Source: Neogemmobacter tilapiae
GTDB taxonomy: Bacteria; Pseudomonadota; Alphaproteobacteria; Rhodobacterales; Rhodobacteraceae
Direction of reading: 5' to 3'
Assembly: GCF_014652215.1 (NCBI RefSeq)
Contig: NZ_BMYJ01000006.1
Coordinates: forward strand, 52,519 to 116,518
Length of the DNA stretch: 64,000 bases
Below are positions 7,002 through 14,955 of this stretch, in pieces. The position numbers and the translations under genes are program-made. Below the pieces are notes generated by a model. That model did no database searches and had not been told where the DNA came from. It saw nothing but the letters and a program-made list of their open reading frames with translations. Each line of letters starts with the position of its first letter. Within the stretch, counting starts at the first letter, position 1.

Positions 7002-9682
7002 TCCCCTTCAGCCTGCTGGTTCTGGCCTGTCTGGCCTATGTCTTGTTCCTGTTCCTTGTGGCTTTCTGGGTGGAACGCCGCAATGCCAACCGAACGGCGG
7101 GCTGGCTGCGCAGCCCTTGGGTCTATACCCTGTCGCTGTCGATCTATTGCACCGCTTGGACGTTTTTCGGCGCGGTCGGCTATGCGGCGCGTTCGGGGCT
7201 GGAATTTGCGACGATCTACATGGGGCCGACCTTGGTTTTCATCGGGTGGTGGTGGGTTCTGCGCAAGCTGGTGCGGATCGGGCGGCAGCAGCACATCACC
7301 TCTATCGCGGATATGGTGTCGTCGCGCTATGGCAAGTCGCCTTTTCTGGGGGTGGTCGTCACGCTGATCTGCGTCGCTTCGGCGACGCCCTATATCAGCC
7401 TGCAACTGCAATCGGTGACCCTGTCCTTTCAGGTTTTTGCCAGCGCCAGTGCGGTGGCGAGCCCGGTGAACGACCCGGCGGTGATTTCGCTTTGGGTGGC
7501 AGTGGGGTTGGCGGTGTTCACCATTCTGTTTGGCACGCGCAATCTGGACAGCCGCGAACAGCATACGGGCATTGTGATTGCCATCGCGATTGAGGCGGTG
7601 GTGAAGCTGGTGGCCCTGCTGGCGGTGGGGATGTTCGTCGTTTTCACGCTGGGGGGCGGCATCGGCCCGATGCTGGACCGGATCGCCGCCAGCCCCATGG
7701 CGGGCTGGGAGGTGGATCCGGCGCGTTGGATCGGGCTGACGGGGCTTTCGGCGGCGGCGGTGCTGTGCCTGCCGCGTATGTTCCATGTGACGGTTGTGGA
7801 AAACACCGATGAAAACCATCTGGCGACGGCAAGCTGGGCCTTTCCCCTGTATCTGATGGCGATGAGCCTGTTTGTGATCCCCATCGCCGTGATGGGGATG
7901 GAGCTGATGCCGCGGGGCAGCAACCCTGATCTTTTCGTGCTGACGCTGCCCCTGTCCGAAGGGCGGGGTGGGCTGGCCATGCTGGCCTTTCTGGGCGGCT
8001 TTTCCAGTGCGACCAGCATGGTGATTGTGGCGACGATTGCGCTGGCGACGATGGTGTCGAACCATATCGTGATGCCCATCTGGCTGCGGCTGGGGCCACG
8101 GGCGGCGGTCACCGGCGATGTGCGGGGCGTCGTACTGATGTCGCGGCGGATGTCGATCGGTGGGGTTCTGGGCCTTGGCTATGCTTATTTCCTGCTGTCC
8201 GGCGGATCCTCGGCCCTGGCCGCCATCGGCCTGATCGCCTTTGTCGGGGTGGCCCAGATTCTGCCTGCGCTGCTGGGGGGCATCTATTGGCGTGGCGCCA
8301 CCCGCATGGGCGCTGCGCTGGGCTTGGGGGTTGGTTCGGCGCTGTGGGTTTATTGCCTGCTGCTGCCCAGTTTCGGGCCGGGGGCGGTGCTGTCGGCCAG
8401 CGTCATGGCAGAAGGGCCCTTTGGCATCGGCTGGCTGCGACCCTATGCGCTGTTCGGGGTTATTGGGTTGGACCCGCTGATCCACGCGGTTTTCTGGTCT
8501 CTGACGTTGAACATCATCGCCTTTTGCCTTGGTTCCGTCCTGACCTTTCCCGGACCTGTGGAACGGGCGCAGGCGGTGGCCTTTGTGAATGTGTTTGATG
8601 GCGGGGCAGGGCTGCAAGGCTGGTCGAAAGGCACTGCCGACCCCGAAGCCCTGCTGATCACGGCCCAACGCATTTTGGGGGACGAGGCGGCGCTGGGTTA
8701 TTTTCAGGAGCAGGCCAAAGCACAGGGCAAGGGCGGCTATCTGCCCGATCCGGCCCCCGAATTTCTGGACGGGTTGGAAATGCGGCTGGCGGGGTCGGTG
8801 GGGGCCGCCACGGCCCATGCCATGCTGTCGCAACTGGCGGGCCGGGCGGCGGTTTCGGTCGAGGATCTGATCGCCGTGGCCAGTGAATCAGCGCAGATGA
8901 TGGAACATTCGGCGCAATTGGAAAGCCAACAGGCGGAACTGACGCGCACCGCCCGCGCGCTGCGCGAGGCGAATGAAAAGCTGACCCAGCTTTCAGTGCA
9001 GAAGGATGGGTTCCTATCGCAGATCAGCCATGAATTGCGCACGCCCATGACCTCGATCCGCGCCTTTTCCGAAATGCTGATGGAACAAGACCTGCCGCCC
9101 GATCAAGCCGCGCGGTTTTCGGAAATTATCCACACCGAGGCGATCCGCCTGACGCGGCTGCTGGATGCACTGTTGGACCTTTCGGTGCTGGAGGCGGGGG
9201 CCGTGCAGTTGAACGTCGGGCTGGTGTCGGTGCAGACGATCCTGGATCGGGCCTTGGCCGCGACCGAGGCGGGGCGGGCGGGCCGACAGGTGGTGGTGAC
9301 GCGGGACGCTGAGGCGGAACAGATCTTTTTGCGCACCGATGCTGACAGGTTGGTGCAGGTGGTGATCAATCTGGTCAGCAACGCCCTGAAATACTGCGAT
9401 GCGCTGCTGCCGGAACTGCGGTTGGTGGTGCGGCAAAAGGGCGGGCATGTGACCCTGGATGTGGTCGACAATGGGTCTGGCATCCCCAAGGAAAAGCAGG
9501 CGCTGATCTTTGAAAAATTCGCGCGTCTGACCGATCAGACCCGCGCCGGGGGGGCGGGGCTTGGTCTGGCGATCTGCCGTGAGATCATGGAAAATCTGGG
9601 TGGCAGTATCGCCTATCTGCCGGGGCAGGGCGGGGCGGCCTTTCGTGTGACCTTGCCGCTGCGGATGAAAAAACCCGCATGA
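6998..9682 (+). CDS. Sodium:solute symporter-histidine kinase fusion (CrbS/CbrA-like sensor)
   Basis: An 894-residue inner-membrane sensor kinase. Residues 1 to about 520 are a multi-pass sodium:solute symporter (SSS) domain. A short linker and coiled coil follow, then a HisKA domain with phosphoacceptor His678 (QISHELRTPMTS) and a HATPase domain with the N box (INLVSNALKY), G1 (DNGSGIP) and G2 (GGAGLGLAI). No receiver domain is fused. CrbS and CbrA kinases of this build sense or transport acetate, histidine or similar solutes. The stand-alone receiver two genes upstream is its likely target. The substrate cannot be read from the sequence. Confidence 0.88.
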   Translation: MIPFSLLVLACLAYVLFLFLVAFWVERRNANRTAGWLRSPWVYTLSLSIYCTAWTFFGAVGYAARSGLEFATIYMGPTLVFIGWWWVLRKLVRIGRQQHITSIADMVSSRYGKSPFLGVVVTLICVASATPYISLQLQSVTLSFQVFASASAVASPVNDPAVISLWVAVGLAVFTILFGTRNLDSREQHTGIVIAIAIEAVVKLVALLAVGMFVVFTLGGGIGPMLDRIAASPMAGWEVDPARWIGLTGLSAAAVLCLPRMFHVTVVENTDENHLATASWAFPLYLMAMSLFVIPIAVMGMELMPRGSNPDLFVLTLPLSEGRGGLAMLAFLGGFSSATSMVIVATIALATMVSNHIVMPIWLRLGPRAAVTGDVRGVVLMSRRMSIGGVLGLGYAYFLLSGGSSALAAIGLIAFVGVAQILPALLGGIYWRGATRMGAALGLGVGSALWVYCLLLPSFGPGAVLSASVMAEGPFGIGWLRPYALFGVIGLDPLIHAVFWSLTLNIIAFCLGSVLTFPGPVERAQAVAFVNVFDGGAGLQGWSKGTADPEALLITAQRILGDEAALGYFQEQAKAQGKGGYLPDPAPEFLDGLEMRLAGSVGAATAHAMLSQLAGRAAVSVEDLIAVASESAQMMEHSAQLESQQAELTRTARALREANEKLTQLSVQKDGFLSQISHELRTPMTSIRAFSEMLMEQDLPPDQAARFSEIIHTEAIRLTRLLDALLDLSVLEAGAVQLNVGLVSVQTILDRALAATEAGRAGRQVVVTRDAEAEQIFLRTDADRLVQVVINLVSNALKYCDALLPELRLVVRQKGGHVTLDVVDNGSGIPKEKQALIFEKFARLTDQTRAGGAGLGLAICREIMENLGGSIAYLPGQGGAAFRVTLPLRMKKPA

Positions 9683-9715
9683 GGGATTGGCGCTAACCTT
9701 TTGGCAAGGCTTTCC

Positions 9716-10717
9716 ATGCGACATCTGGGCAGGAAGCATGAGGAAGCCATGGCACAGGGTGATGTGATCCGGCGAAAACTGGGGTTGGCGCGTGACAACG
9801 CCGCCCGTCTGGCCGATCCGCGCGGGACGGGGGCGGAAAAGGCGCTGCCCTTGGCCTTGGCGCGGGCGGCGCGGGATGCCTTTGCCTTGGCGCTGGATTG
9901 CAGCCGGATGCAGACCGGTGCCGTTTCCGTGGCCGAGGTGGTGGAACGCATTCCCGAACGATCCTTGATCTGCCTGCTGGAAGGGCCGGGAGAGGGTTTG
10001 GGTGTGATGGTCCTGTCGCCCGACCTGCTGGCCGGGCTGATCGAGGTGCAGACCTTGGGCAAGGTTTTGCCCGGTGCGGCACTGGCCCGTCGTCCGACGC
10101 GGACCGATGCGGCGATGGTGGCGGGGTGGCTGGATACGGCGTTGGAAGGGTTGGAAAATGCGCTGCTGGCGGATGAGGATCTGATCTGGACTGACGGCTT
10201 CCGCTATGCCTCTTGTCTGGATGAGGCGCGGCCCTTGGGCCTGCTGCTGGAGGATGCGCCGCATAGGATGCTTTTGGCCGATGTCGATGTGGCGCGGGGC
10301 ACCAAACAGGGGCAATTGCTGCTTGTGCTTCCGGCACAGGGGCGGGGGCGCAAACCGATTGGGGCCGAGGAGGAGGGCAAGCGCCCACCACCACCACCGC
10401 CGTTCGAGGCGCAGTTGCATGAACAGATCCTGTCCGCCGAATGCCAGTTGACCGCCGTGATCGGCCGCCTGCGCCTGCCCTTGGGGCAGGTGATGGAGTT
10501 GATGCCGCATCTGATCCTGCCCTTGGGCGGGGCTGGTCTGGGCCATGTTCATCTGGAAACGGTTGAGGGAAGGGTGCTGGCCAGCGGGCGGATGGGGCAG
10601 GCGCGTGGAAACCGCGCCCTGCGCATTCAGGAAATCCGGGAAGAGGCGCAAACCGCGCCGGTCGACCTGCCAATATCAGAGGGCGCAACAGTTCCGAGCC
10701 TGCGCAAAGCTGGCTAG
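9716..10717 (+). CDS. FliM/FliN (SpoA) C-terminal domain protein
   Basis: A 333-residue soluble protein. The C-terminal 70-80 residues (from about LHEQILSAECQLTAVIG to LEGRVLASGRMGQARGNRALRI-type strands) match the SpoA fold of FliM/FliN flagellar switch and type III C-ring proteins. The N-terminal two thirds resemble a divergent FliM middle domain. The CheY-binding peptide of true FliM (LSQxEIDALL) is absent. It follows the symporter-kinase by 33 bp on the same strand. ATG 9716 is used; ATG 9749 behind GAGGAAG is equally possible. It may be a switch accessory or a non-flagellar SpoA protein; no other flagellar genes are in the window. Confidence 0.65.
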   Translation: MRHLGRKHEEAMAQGDVIRRKLGLARDNAARLADPRGTGAEKALPLALARAARDAFALALDCSRMQTGAVSVAEVVERIPERSLICLLEGPGEGLGVMVLSPDLLAGLIEVQTLGKVLPGAALARRPTRTDAAMVAGWLDTALEGLENALLADEDLIWTDGFRYASCLDEARPLGLLLEDAPHRMLLADVDVARGTKQGQLLLVLPAQGRGRKPIGAEEEGKRPPPPPPFEAQLHEQILSAECQLTAVIGRLRLPLGQVMELMPHLILPLGGAGLGHVHLETVEGRVLASGRMGQARGNRALRIQEIREEAQTAPVDLPISEGATVPSLRKAG

Positions 10718-10833
10718 CGTTGCTTCGATGCGGTTTGGGTCGTGGGCCGTGGTTGGCCCGGCATCATCTGCTGCAACGCCTGCATTTCTTTCAGCAGCGT
10801 GGCAAGATCCGCTGGCCTATGCGCCCCGATCAT
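10714..10833 (-). CDS. Small ORF (39 aa) coupled to the TraR/DksA gene
   Basis: A 39-codon frame starting at ATG 10833 whose first bases overlap the TGA of the TraR/DksA gene (ATGA). It ends at TAG 10714-10716, just overlapping the 3' end of the FliM-like gene on the other strand. The product begins MIGAHRPADLATLLKEMQ, has a potential amphipathic helix (LATLLKEMQALQQMM) and a polar basic tail. The four-base overlap is the same coupling device used throughout this window, which argues that it is translated. It has no recognised family, and chance cannot be excluded at this length. Confidence 0.4.
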   Translation of the reverse strand: MIGAHRPADLATLLKEMQALQQMMPGQPRPTTQTASKQR

Positions 10834-11168
10834 GCCACCGCCCCCGCACAACTTTGGCAAAACGGCGTTTCGGGCATCAGTACCAGCCGCGGTTCGGCGA
10901 TTTCGGCCCCGCAGCGGGTGCAGATGCCGTATTCCCCAGCCTCGATCCGCGCCAGCGCCGCGTCAATCTGCCGAATTTCGTGTTGACCTGAGAGGCCCAG
11001 CCCCTCCAGCACCTCATCCCCCTCACGTTCGATCGCCAGATCGTCCCAATCCGGGTTTGCCGGATTGTCCAATTCATCCGCGATGTTCTTGAGGCGACCT
11101 TGCAACTCGGCCAGCCGGGCCTGCAATTGCGCTTTGCGTTCGACGATGGTGGTCATGTCTTCCCCCAT
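10830..11168 (-). CDS. TraR/DksA family zinc-finger protein
   Basis: A 112-residue protein with an N-terminal coiled coil (ERKAQLQARLAELQGRLKNI) and a C-terminal four-cysteine zinc finger (CTRCGAEIAEP then PFCQSC). DksA/TraR proteins bind the RNA polymerase secondary channel and modulate transcription initiation, with or without ppGpp. The start at 11168 has AGGAAA eight bases upstream; ATG 11156 (MTTIVERK) is a plausible shorter start. The acidic coiled-coil tip typical of DksA (DxxDxA) is not obvious, so it may be a divergent relative. It is divergent from the sulfide operon, 58 bp away, and is followed by a coupled 39-aa ORF. Confidence 0.8.
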   Translation of the reverse strand: MGEDMTTIVERKAQLQARLAELQGRLKNIADELDNPANPDWDDLAIEREGDEVLEGLGLSGQHEIRQIDAALARIEAGEYGICTRCGAEIAEPRLVLMPETPFCQSCAGAVA

Positions 11169-11226
11169 GTATTATGTTTCCTGCATAGGTCATCCCGGCC
11201 TGTCCCGCATTGACCCAAATCAAGCC

Positions 11227-12090
11227 ATGACGCCTGACATCACCGCCTTTTTCGACGAAGCCACCAACACGATCAGCTATCTGCTGCGCGACCCGGAAAG
11301 CACAGCCTGTGCTGTCATCGATTCCGTGCTGGATTTTGACTATGCCTCGGGCCGGACCGACACGCGTTCTGCCGATGCCATCGTCGCTTTCATCCGCGAA
11401 AACCAACTGACGCTGGAATGGGTGCTGGAAACCCATGTCCATGCCGACCACCTGTCTGCCGCGCCCTATATTCAGCAGGAACTGGGCGGAAAGATCGGCA
11501 TTGGCGACCGGATCACCGTGGTGCAGCACACGTTTGGCAAGGTCTTTAACGAGGGCACCCAGTTTCAGCGCGACGGTTCGCAGTTTGACCAGCTTTTCGC
11601 CGAGGGTGACACGTTCCAGATCGGCGCTTTGACGGGCCGGGTGCTGCACACGCCAGGCCACACGCCTGCCTGTCTGACCTATGTCATCGGCGATGCGGCT
11701 TTCGTGGGGGATACGCTTTTCATGCCCGATTTTGGCACCGCCCGCTGTGATTTTCCGGGGGGAAGCGCCGCTGATCTGTTTGATTCCGTGCAGAAAATCC
11801 TGTCCCTGCCGGACGACACGCGCATCTTTGTCGGGCACGATTACATGGCGCCGGGCCGTGAGGAATATGCCTGGGAAACCACCGTCGGCGCACAAAAGGC
11901 GTTGAACATTCATGTGGGCGCGGGCCGATCACGCGCCGATTTCGTTGCCTTGCGCGAGGCGCGGGACGCGACCTTGGCGATGCCCCGGTTGATCATCCCC
12001 TCTTTGCAAGTGAACATGCGAGCGGGACGGATGCCCGAACCGGATGACAACGGGATCAGCTATCTGAAAGTGCCCCTGAACGGGCTTTAG
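11227..12090 (+). CDS. MBL-fold metallo-hydrolase, persulfide dioxygenase (ETHE1/Blh-like)
   Basis: A 287-residue metallo-beta-lactamase fold protein. The metal-binding signature THVHADHLS (HxHxDH), the later HTPGHTPA and the GHDYMAPG histidine match the ETHE1/Blh group. These mononuclear-iron enzymes oxidise glutathione persulfide to sulfite and glutathione during sulfide detoxification. It is the first gene of an operon with two YeeE/YedE-type membrane proteins and a DUF442 domain, the same set found with BigR/SqrR-regulated blh genes. Start chosen at ATG 11227 because an upstream extension would run through the TraR gene. No ArsR-type repressor gene is adjacent. Catalysis is inferred from family and context. 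Confidence 0.82.
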   Translation: MTPDITAFFDEATNTISYLLRDPESTACAVIDSVLDFDYASGRTDTRSADAIVAFIRENQLTLEWVLETHVHADHLSAAPYIQQELGGKIGIGDRITVVQHTFGKVFNEGTQFQRDGSQFDQLFAEGDTFQIGALTGRVLHTPGHTPACLTYVIGDAAFVGDTLFMPDFGTARCDFPGGSAADLFDSVQKILSLPDDTRIFVGHDYMAPGREEYAWETTVGAQKALNIHVGAGRSRADFVALREARDATLAMPRLIIPSLQVNMRAGRMPEPDDNGISYLKVPLNGL

Positions 12091-12099
12091 GGGATAAAC

Positions 12100-12522
12100 A
12101 TGCCGATGGAATGGCTGATGGGCCTGCTGGGCGGGCTGATGATTGGCAGTGCCGCGGCGCTGTATTTGCTGGTCAATGGCAGGGTGATGGGGGCCTCGGG
12201 GATCGTCGGGCAGATGCTGGATGGGACGGCGGGCAAGACTTGGGCGGAACGGCTGGTATTTCTGGCGGCGCTGATTGCTATTCCGGCGGTGTTCTATCTT
12301 GCCTTTGGCGCAGAGACGCATCTGTCCGGCCATTGGGCGCTGCTGGCTGTCGCGGGTTTTCTGACGGGGATCGGCACCCGCATGGCGAACGGCTGCACCT
12401 CGGGCCACGGCGTTTGCGGAATATCGCGCCTGTCGCCGCGCGGGATCGTCGCCTCGGTCTTGTATGTGGGGGTTGGCATGCTGACAGTTGCCCTGTTCCG
12501 CCACGGTTTGGGGTGGCTCTGA
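12100..12522 (+). CDS. YeeE/YedE family sulfur-compound transporter, first half
   Basis: A 140-residue membrane protein with about four hydrophobic segments and the conserved cysteine motif GCTSGHGVCG. YeeE/YedE proteins carry thiosulfate or related sulfur compounds across the inner membrane using conserved cysteines. In alphaproteobacteria they often occur as two half-length proteins encoded in tandem, as here. Its TGA overlaps the next ATG by one base. It starts 10 bp after the metallo-hydrolase. Together with the next gene it would form one complete transporter. Confidence 0.82.
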   Translation: MPMEWLMGLLGGLMIGSAAALYLLVNGRVMGASGIVGQMLDGTAGKTWAERLVFLAALIAIPAVFYLAFGAETHLSGHWALLAVAGFLTGIGTRMANGCTSGHGVCGISRLSPRGIVASVLYVGVGMLTVALFRHGLGWL

Positions 12523-13391
12523 TGCTGCGGCTGGTTTTTGCGGCGCTGGCCGGTGGGTTTTTTGGCGGTGGGTTGATGCTTTCCGGCATGACCGACACCG
12601 CCCGCGTTCAGGGTTTTCTGGATATCTTTGGCGCGTGGAACCCGACGCTGGCTTTTGTGATGGGTGGGGCAATGCTGCCGATGGCCTTGGCTTGGGTTGT
12701 CGCCGACCGGCGCAAGGTTTCTGTACTGGGCACACCCTTTCCACCGATGCGGCGCGGGGTCGACCGACCCTTGGTGCTGGGTTCCATCCTATTTGGCGTC
12801 GGCTGGGGCCTTTCGGGCCTTTGCCCCGGCCCTGCCATGGCCGTGGTTTCCTTTGCCGGACCGGGGGGTTTGGTCTTTCTTCTGGCGATGGGGGCGGGTA
12901 TGGTTCTGGCACCGCAGGCTACCCGCCTGACCAACCGCCTTGCCAGCCAAAGGTTGCAGATGGACATTCGCAGATTGACCGACAGTTATGCCGTTTCGCC
13001 GCAGATCGCGGTTGAGGATTTGCAAGCGATCAAAGCGGCCGGTTTCACCACGGTGATCGACAACCGCCCGGATGGGGAAATTCCGCCCGATCTGCACACG
13101 CCAGTCATGAAAGCGGCAGCTGAGGCTTTGGGCCTGACCTTTGTGGTCAACCCGGTGATCGGCGGGGCTCTGACCATGGAAAACGTGTCCTTGCAACGGC
13201 AGGCCATGGAGTCTGCGACGGGCCCGGTCTTTGCCTACTGCGCCAGCGGCAACCGTTGTTCGGTGGTCTGGGCCTTGGCGCAAGCTGGCACGATGCCCGT
13301 CGATGATCTGGTTCGTATCCCTGCGCGCTATGGCTATCAACTGGACCATCTAAGGCCGCAGCTTCACGCCTTGGCTGGCGATAAGGTCTGA
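12522..13391 (+). CDS. YeeE/YedE half-transporter fused to DUF442 (TIGR01244) sulfurtransferase/phosphatase-like domain
   Basis: A 289-residue two-domain protein. Residues 1 to about 140 are a YeeE/YedE-type membrane half with the cysteine motif GLSGLCPGPAMA. From about residue 150 (SYAVSPQIAVEDLQAIKAAGF) a cytosolic DUF442 domain follows, with the active-site loop FAYCASGNRCS, a C-x4-R motif as in rhodanese/tyrosine-phosphatase folds. DUF442 is usually fused to the Blh metallo-hydrolase or is free-standing; here it is attached to the transporter. This suggests that imported sulfur is handed straight to a cysteine persulfide and then to the dioxygenase encoded upstream. Domain content is clear; the handover is inference. 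Confidence 0.8.
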   Translation: MLRLVFAALAGGFFGGGLMLSGMTDTARVQGFLDIFGAWNPTLAFVMGGAMLPMALAWVVADRRKVSVLGTPFPPMRRGVDRPLVLGSILFGVGWGLSGLCPGPAMAVVSFAGPGGLVFLLAMGAGMVLAPQATRLTNRLASQRLQMDIRRLTDSYAVSPQIAVEDLQAIKAAGFTTVIDNRPDGEIPPDLHTPVMKAAAEALGLTFVVNPVIGGALTMENVSLQRQAMESATGPVFAYCASGNRCSVVWALAQAGTMPVDDLVRIPARYGYQLDHLRPQLHALAGDKV

Positions 13392-13396
13392 GGGGC

Positions 13397-13612
13397 TCAG
13401 TCCAGGAAAATTCCAAGAACGACGATCATCAAGCCCAGAACCGACAGGCCAAGCGCCGCGAGGTTCAGGGCCACTGCCTTTTGCATCCGCAGGCGCAATT
13501 CTTCATCCGACGTTGCGGTGCGCCGTGCGCGGGCCACTTGCAAAACGCAAAAGAATAGCAGGGCTACGCCCAGCAGGGTCAGGGCGGTGCCGCCCCAGAT
13601 AAGAATTTGCAT
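13397..13612 (-). CDS. Small two-helix membrane protein, unknown function
   Basis: A 71-residue protein beginning MQILIWGGTALTLLGVALL, with hydrophobic segments at about residues 3-24 and 48-68 separated by a charged loop (RARRTATSDEELRLRMQK). The ATG at 13612 is preceded by AAGGGGA. It is convergent with the sulfide operon, 5 bp apart. No family is recognised; size and topology fit many conserved small alphaproteobacterial membrane proteins. Confidence 0.65.
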   Translation of the reverse strand: MQILIWGGTALTLLGVALLFFCVLQVARARRTATSDEELRLRMQKAVALNLAALGLSVLGLMIVVLGIFLD

Positions 13613-13731
13613 GGAATCCCCTTTGCCTGGTCGTGGCGGGTTAGCGCCGGAAGGGGCGTTATGCAAGGGTGGGGTGGCTTGAACAGGGCGGAGCAGTTGG
13701 GTATCAGGGTTGCGAACCGAAGGGGAACATC

Positions 13732-13986
13732 ATGGCCGACGCATCCGACAATTACGCCGTTGCCGCAGACGAATTGCGGCAGTTCATCGAACGTTTTGAA
13801 CAGCTTGAGGCCGAAAAAAAAGATGTGACGGAACAGCAAAAAGAACTGATGGCGGAAGCCAAAGGGCGGGGCTACGACACGAAGGTCATGAAAAAGGTCA
13901 TCGCGCTACGTAAGCGCAAGCCAGATGACATTGCTGAGGAAGAGGCCGTGTTGGAGATGTACAAAGCCGCGCTTGGGATGGGCTAG
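13732..13986 (+). CDS. gapR: GapR-family nucleoid-associated protein (DUF2312)
   Basis: An 84-residue protein matching DUF2312/GapR along its whole length: an N-terminal coiled coil (ADELRQFIERFEQLEAEKKD) and the conserved basic part MAEAKGRGYDTKVMKKVIALRKRK. GapR of Caulobacter encircles overtwisted, AT-rich DNA and assists topoisomerases ahead of replication and transcription; it is near-universal in alphaproteobacteria. The ATG at 13732 has AAGGGGAA nine bases upstream. It is convergent with the next gene with only 5 bp between stops. Confidence 0.9.
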   Translation: MADASDNYAVAADELRQFIERFEQLEAEKKDVTEQQKELMAEAKGRGYDTKVMKKVIALRKRKPDDIAEEEAVLEMYKAALGMG

Positions 13987-13991
13987 GGCAA

Positions 13992-14867
13992 TCAGGGCAA
14001 GGTTAAGGTCAGGCCTGGAATGCGGCCGATGCGGTTCAAGTCCTGATCGTATTGCAAGGTCAGGGTTTCGACCAGTTCGACGTTCCAGCCGGGCAGATCA
14101 ACCGTTGTTTCCATCTTATCTGGTAGTGCATAAGCCTCGAGAAATTCGGCAATGATCATGGGGCGAAGCGTCGTATCGCCTTTGGTGCGGACGCCTAGTT
14201 CTTGTTGCAGGCGTGCCAGATCGGGCGGCGCCAGCAGCGTTGCCAGCAGATCATCTTGTCCGTCCAGCGTCATCCCCGGTTGATGCCCCGTGACGATCCG
14301 CAAGACATCGGGCCAGATCATCGGGGAATCCTCGTCGCACCATACGTGAATTGGCACGTCGGGGTTCGTGTCGCGAATGGCGTGCAGAACATTCGACCAC
14401 AAGAGATCTTGGGGATGCAAATCCTGCATCAACTCGGCGTAGGTCTTGTCGCGCTGCCGTTGCAGCAGCGCCGGGATGAATCCTGCCGGATTTCGGATCG
14501 AGAGATGGAATTCGACAGGATAATCAGGCAGCACATCGTGCAGTTTGCGCAAGTTCTGACCCGCGCGGGCGTAGAGACCGCCATGCAAGGCCCATTGTGG
14601 ATAGGCCATGAAACTTTCCCAAGACAGAATCACGCGCTCGGCCTTGTCGTCTCCCTCCAGAATCTGTTGCAAGACATAGGCCTGCGCTTCTCGACTGGCC
14701 GTGCCGCGCCCCAGACCATTGGCCGTTTCGCGCAGCAGATTGCGATAGCGCGACGGACCCGGCACAGCTATGCCCTGCTTTGCGAGAGGGCCACGGTTCT
14801 TGAGCAGGCAGCGCAAGAGCCGTTCTTCGTCGGTGCAATGCGCGCCAAGATGATAGACGATGCGCAT
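13992..14867 (-). CDS. Hypothetical protein, possibly sulfotransferase-like
   Basis: A 291-residue soluble protein beginning MRIVYHLGAHCTDEERLLRCLLKN, with GGAAAGG upstream of the ATG. The opening 'YHLGAHCTD' strand-turn followed by ERLLRCLLKNRGPL loosely recalls the start of sulfotransferase or kinase-type P-loop folds in surface-polysaccharide loci, but no complete P-loop or PAPS motif can be traced. A later segment reads as an SIRNPAGFIPAL strand and turn. I do not recognise the family with certainty. It is divergent from the iron-type ABC permease, 88 bp away. Confidence 0.6.
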   Translation of the reverse strand: MRIVYHLGAHCTDEERLLRCLLKNRGPLAKQGIAVPGPSRYRNLLRETANGLGRGTASREAQAYVLQQILEGDDKAERVILSWESFMAYPQWALHGGLYARAGQNLRKLHDVLPDYPVEFHLSIRNPAGFIPALLQRQRDKTYAELMQDLHPQDLLWSNVLHAIRDTNPDVPIHVWCDEDSPMIWPDVLRIVTGHQPGMTLDGQDDLLATLLAPPDLARLQQELGVRTKGDTTLRPMIIAEFLEAYALPDKMETTVDLPGWNVELVETLTLQYDQDLNRIGRIPGLTLTLP

Positions 14868-14955
14868 GCGACCTTTCCGTTCATTTCCATTGTTGCGATC
14901 TTACAGGGGGATTTCTGGACAGGCAAACACCCATGCGATAGGGCTGCGTTTTAGG

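Noticed and set aside
6887..8833. A 648-codon minus-strand frame opposite the symporter-kinase
   Set aside because: His/Gln/Arg-rich composition, no domain, complete overlap with a gene of known family.
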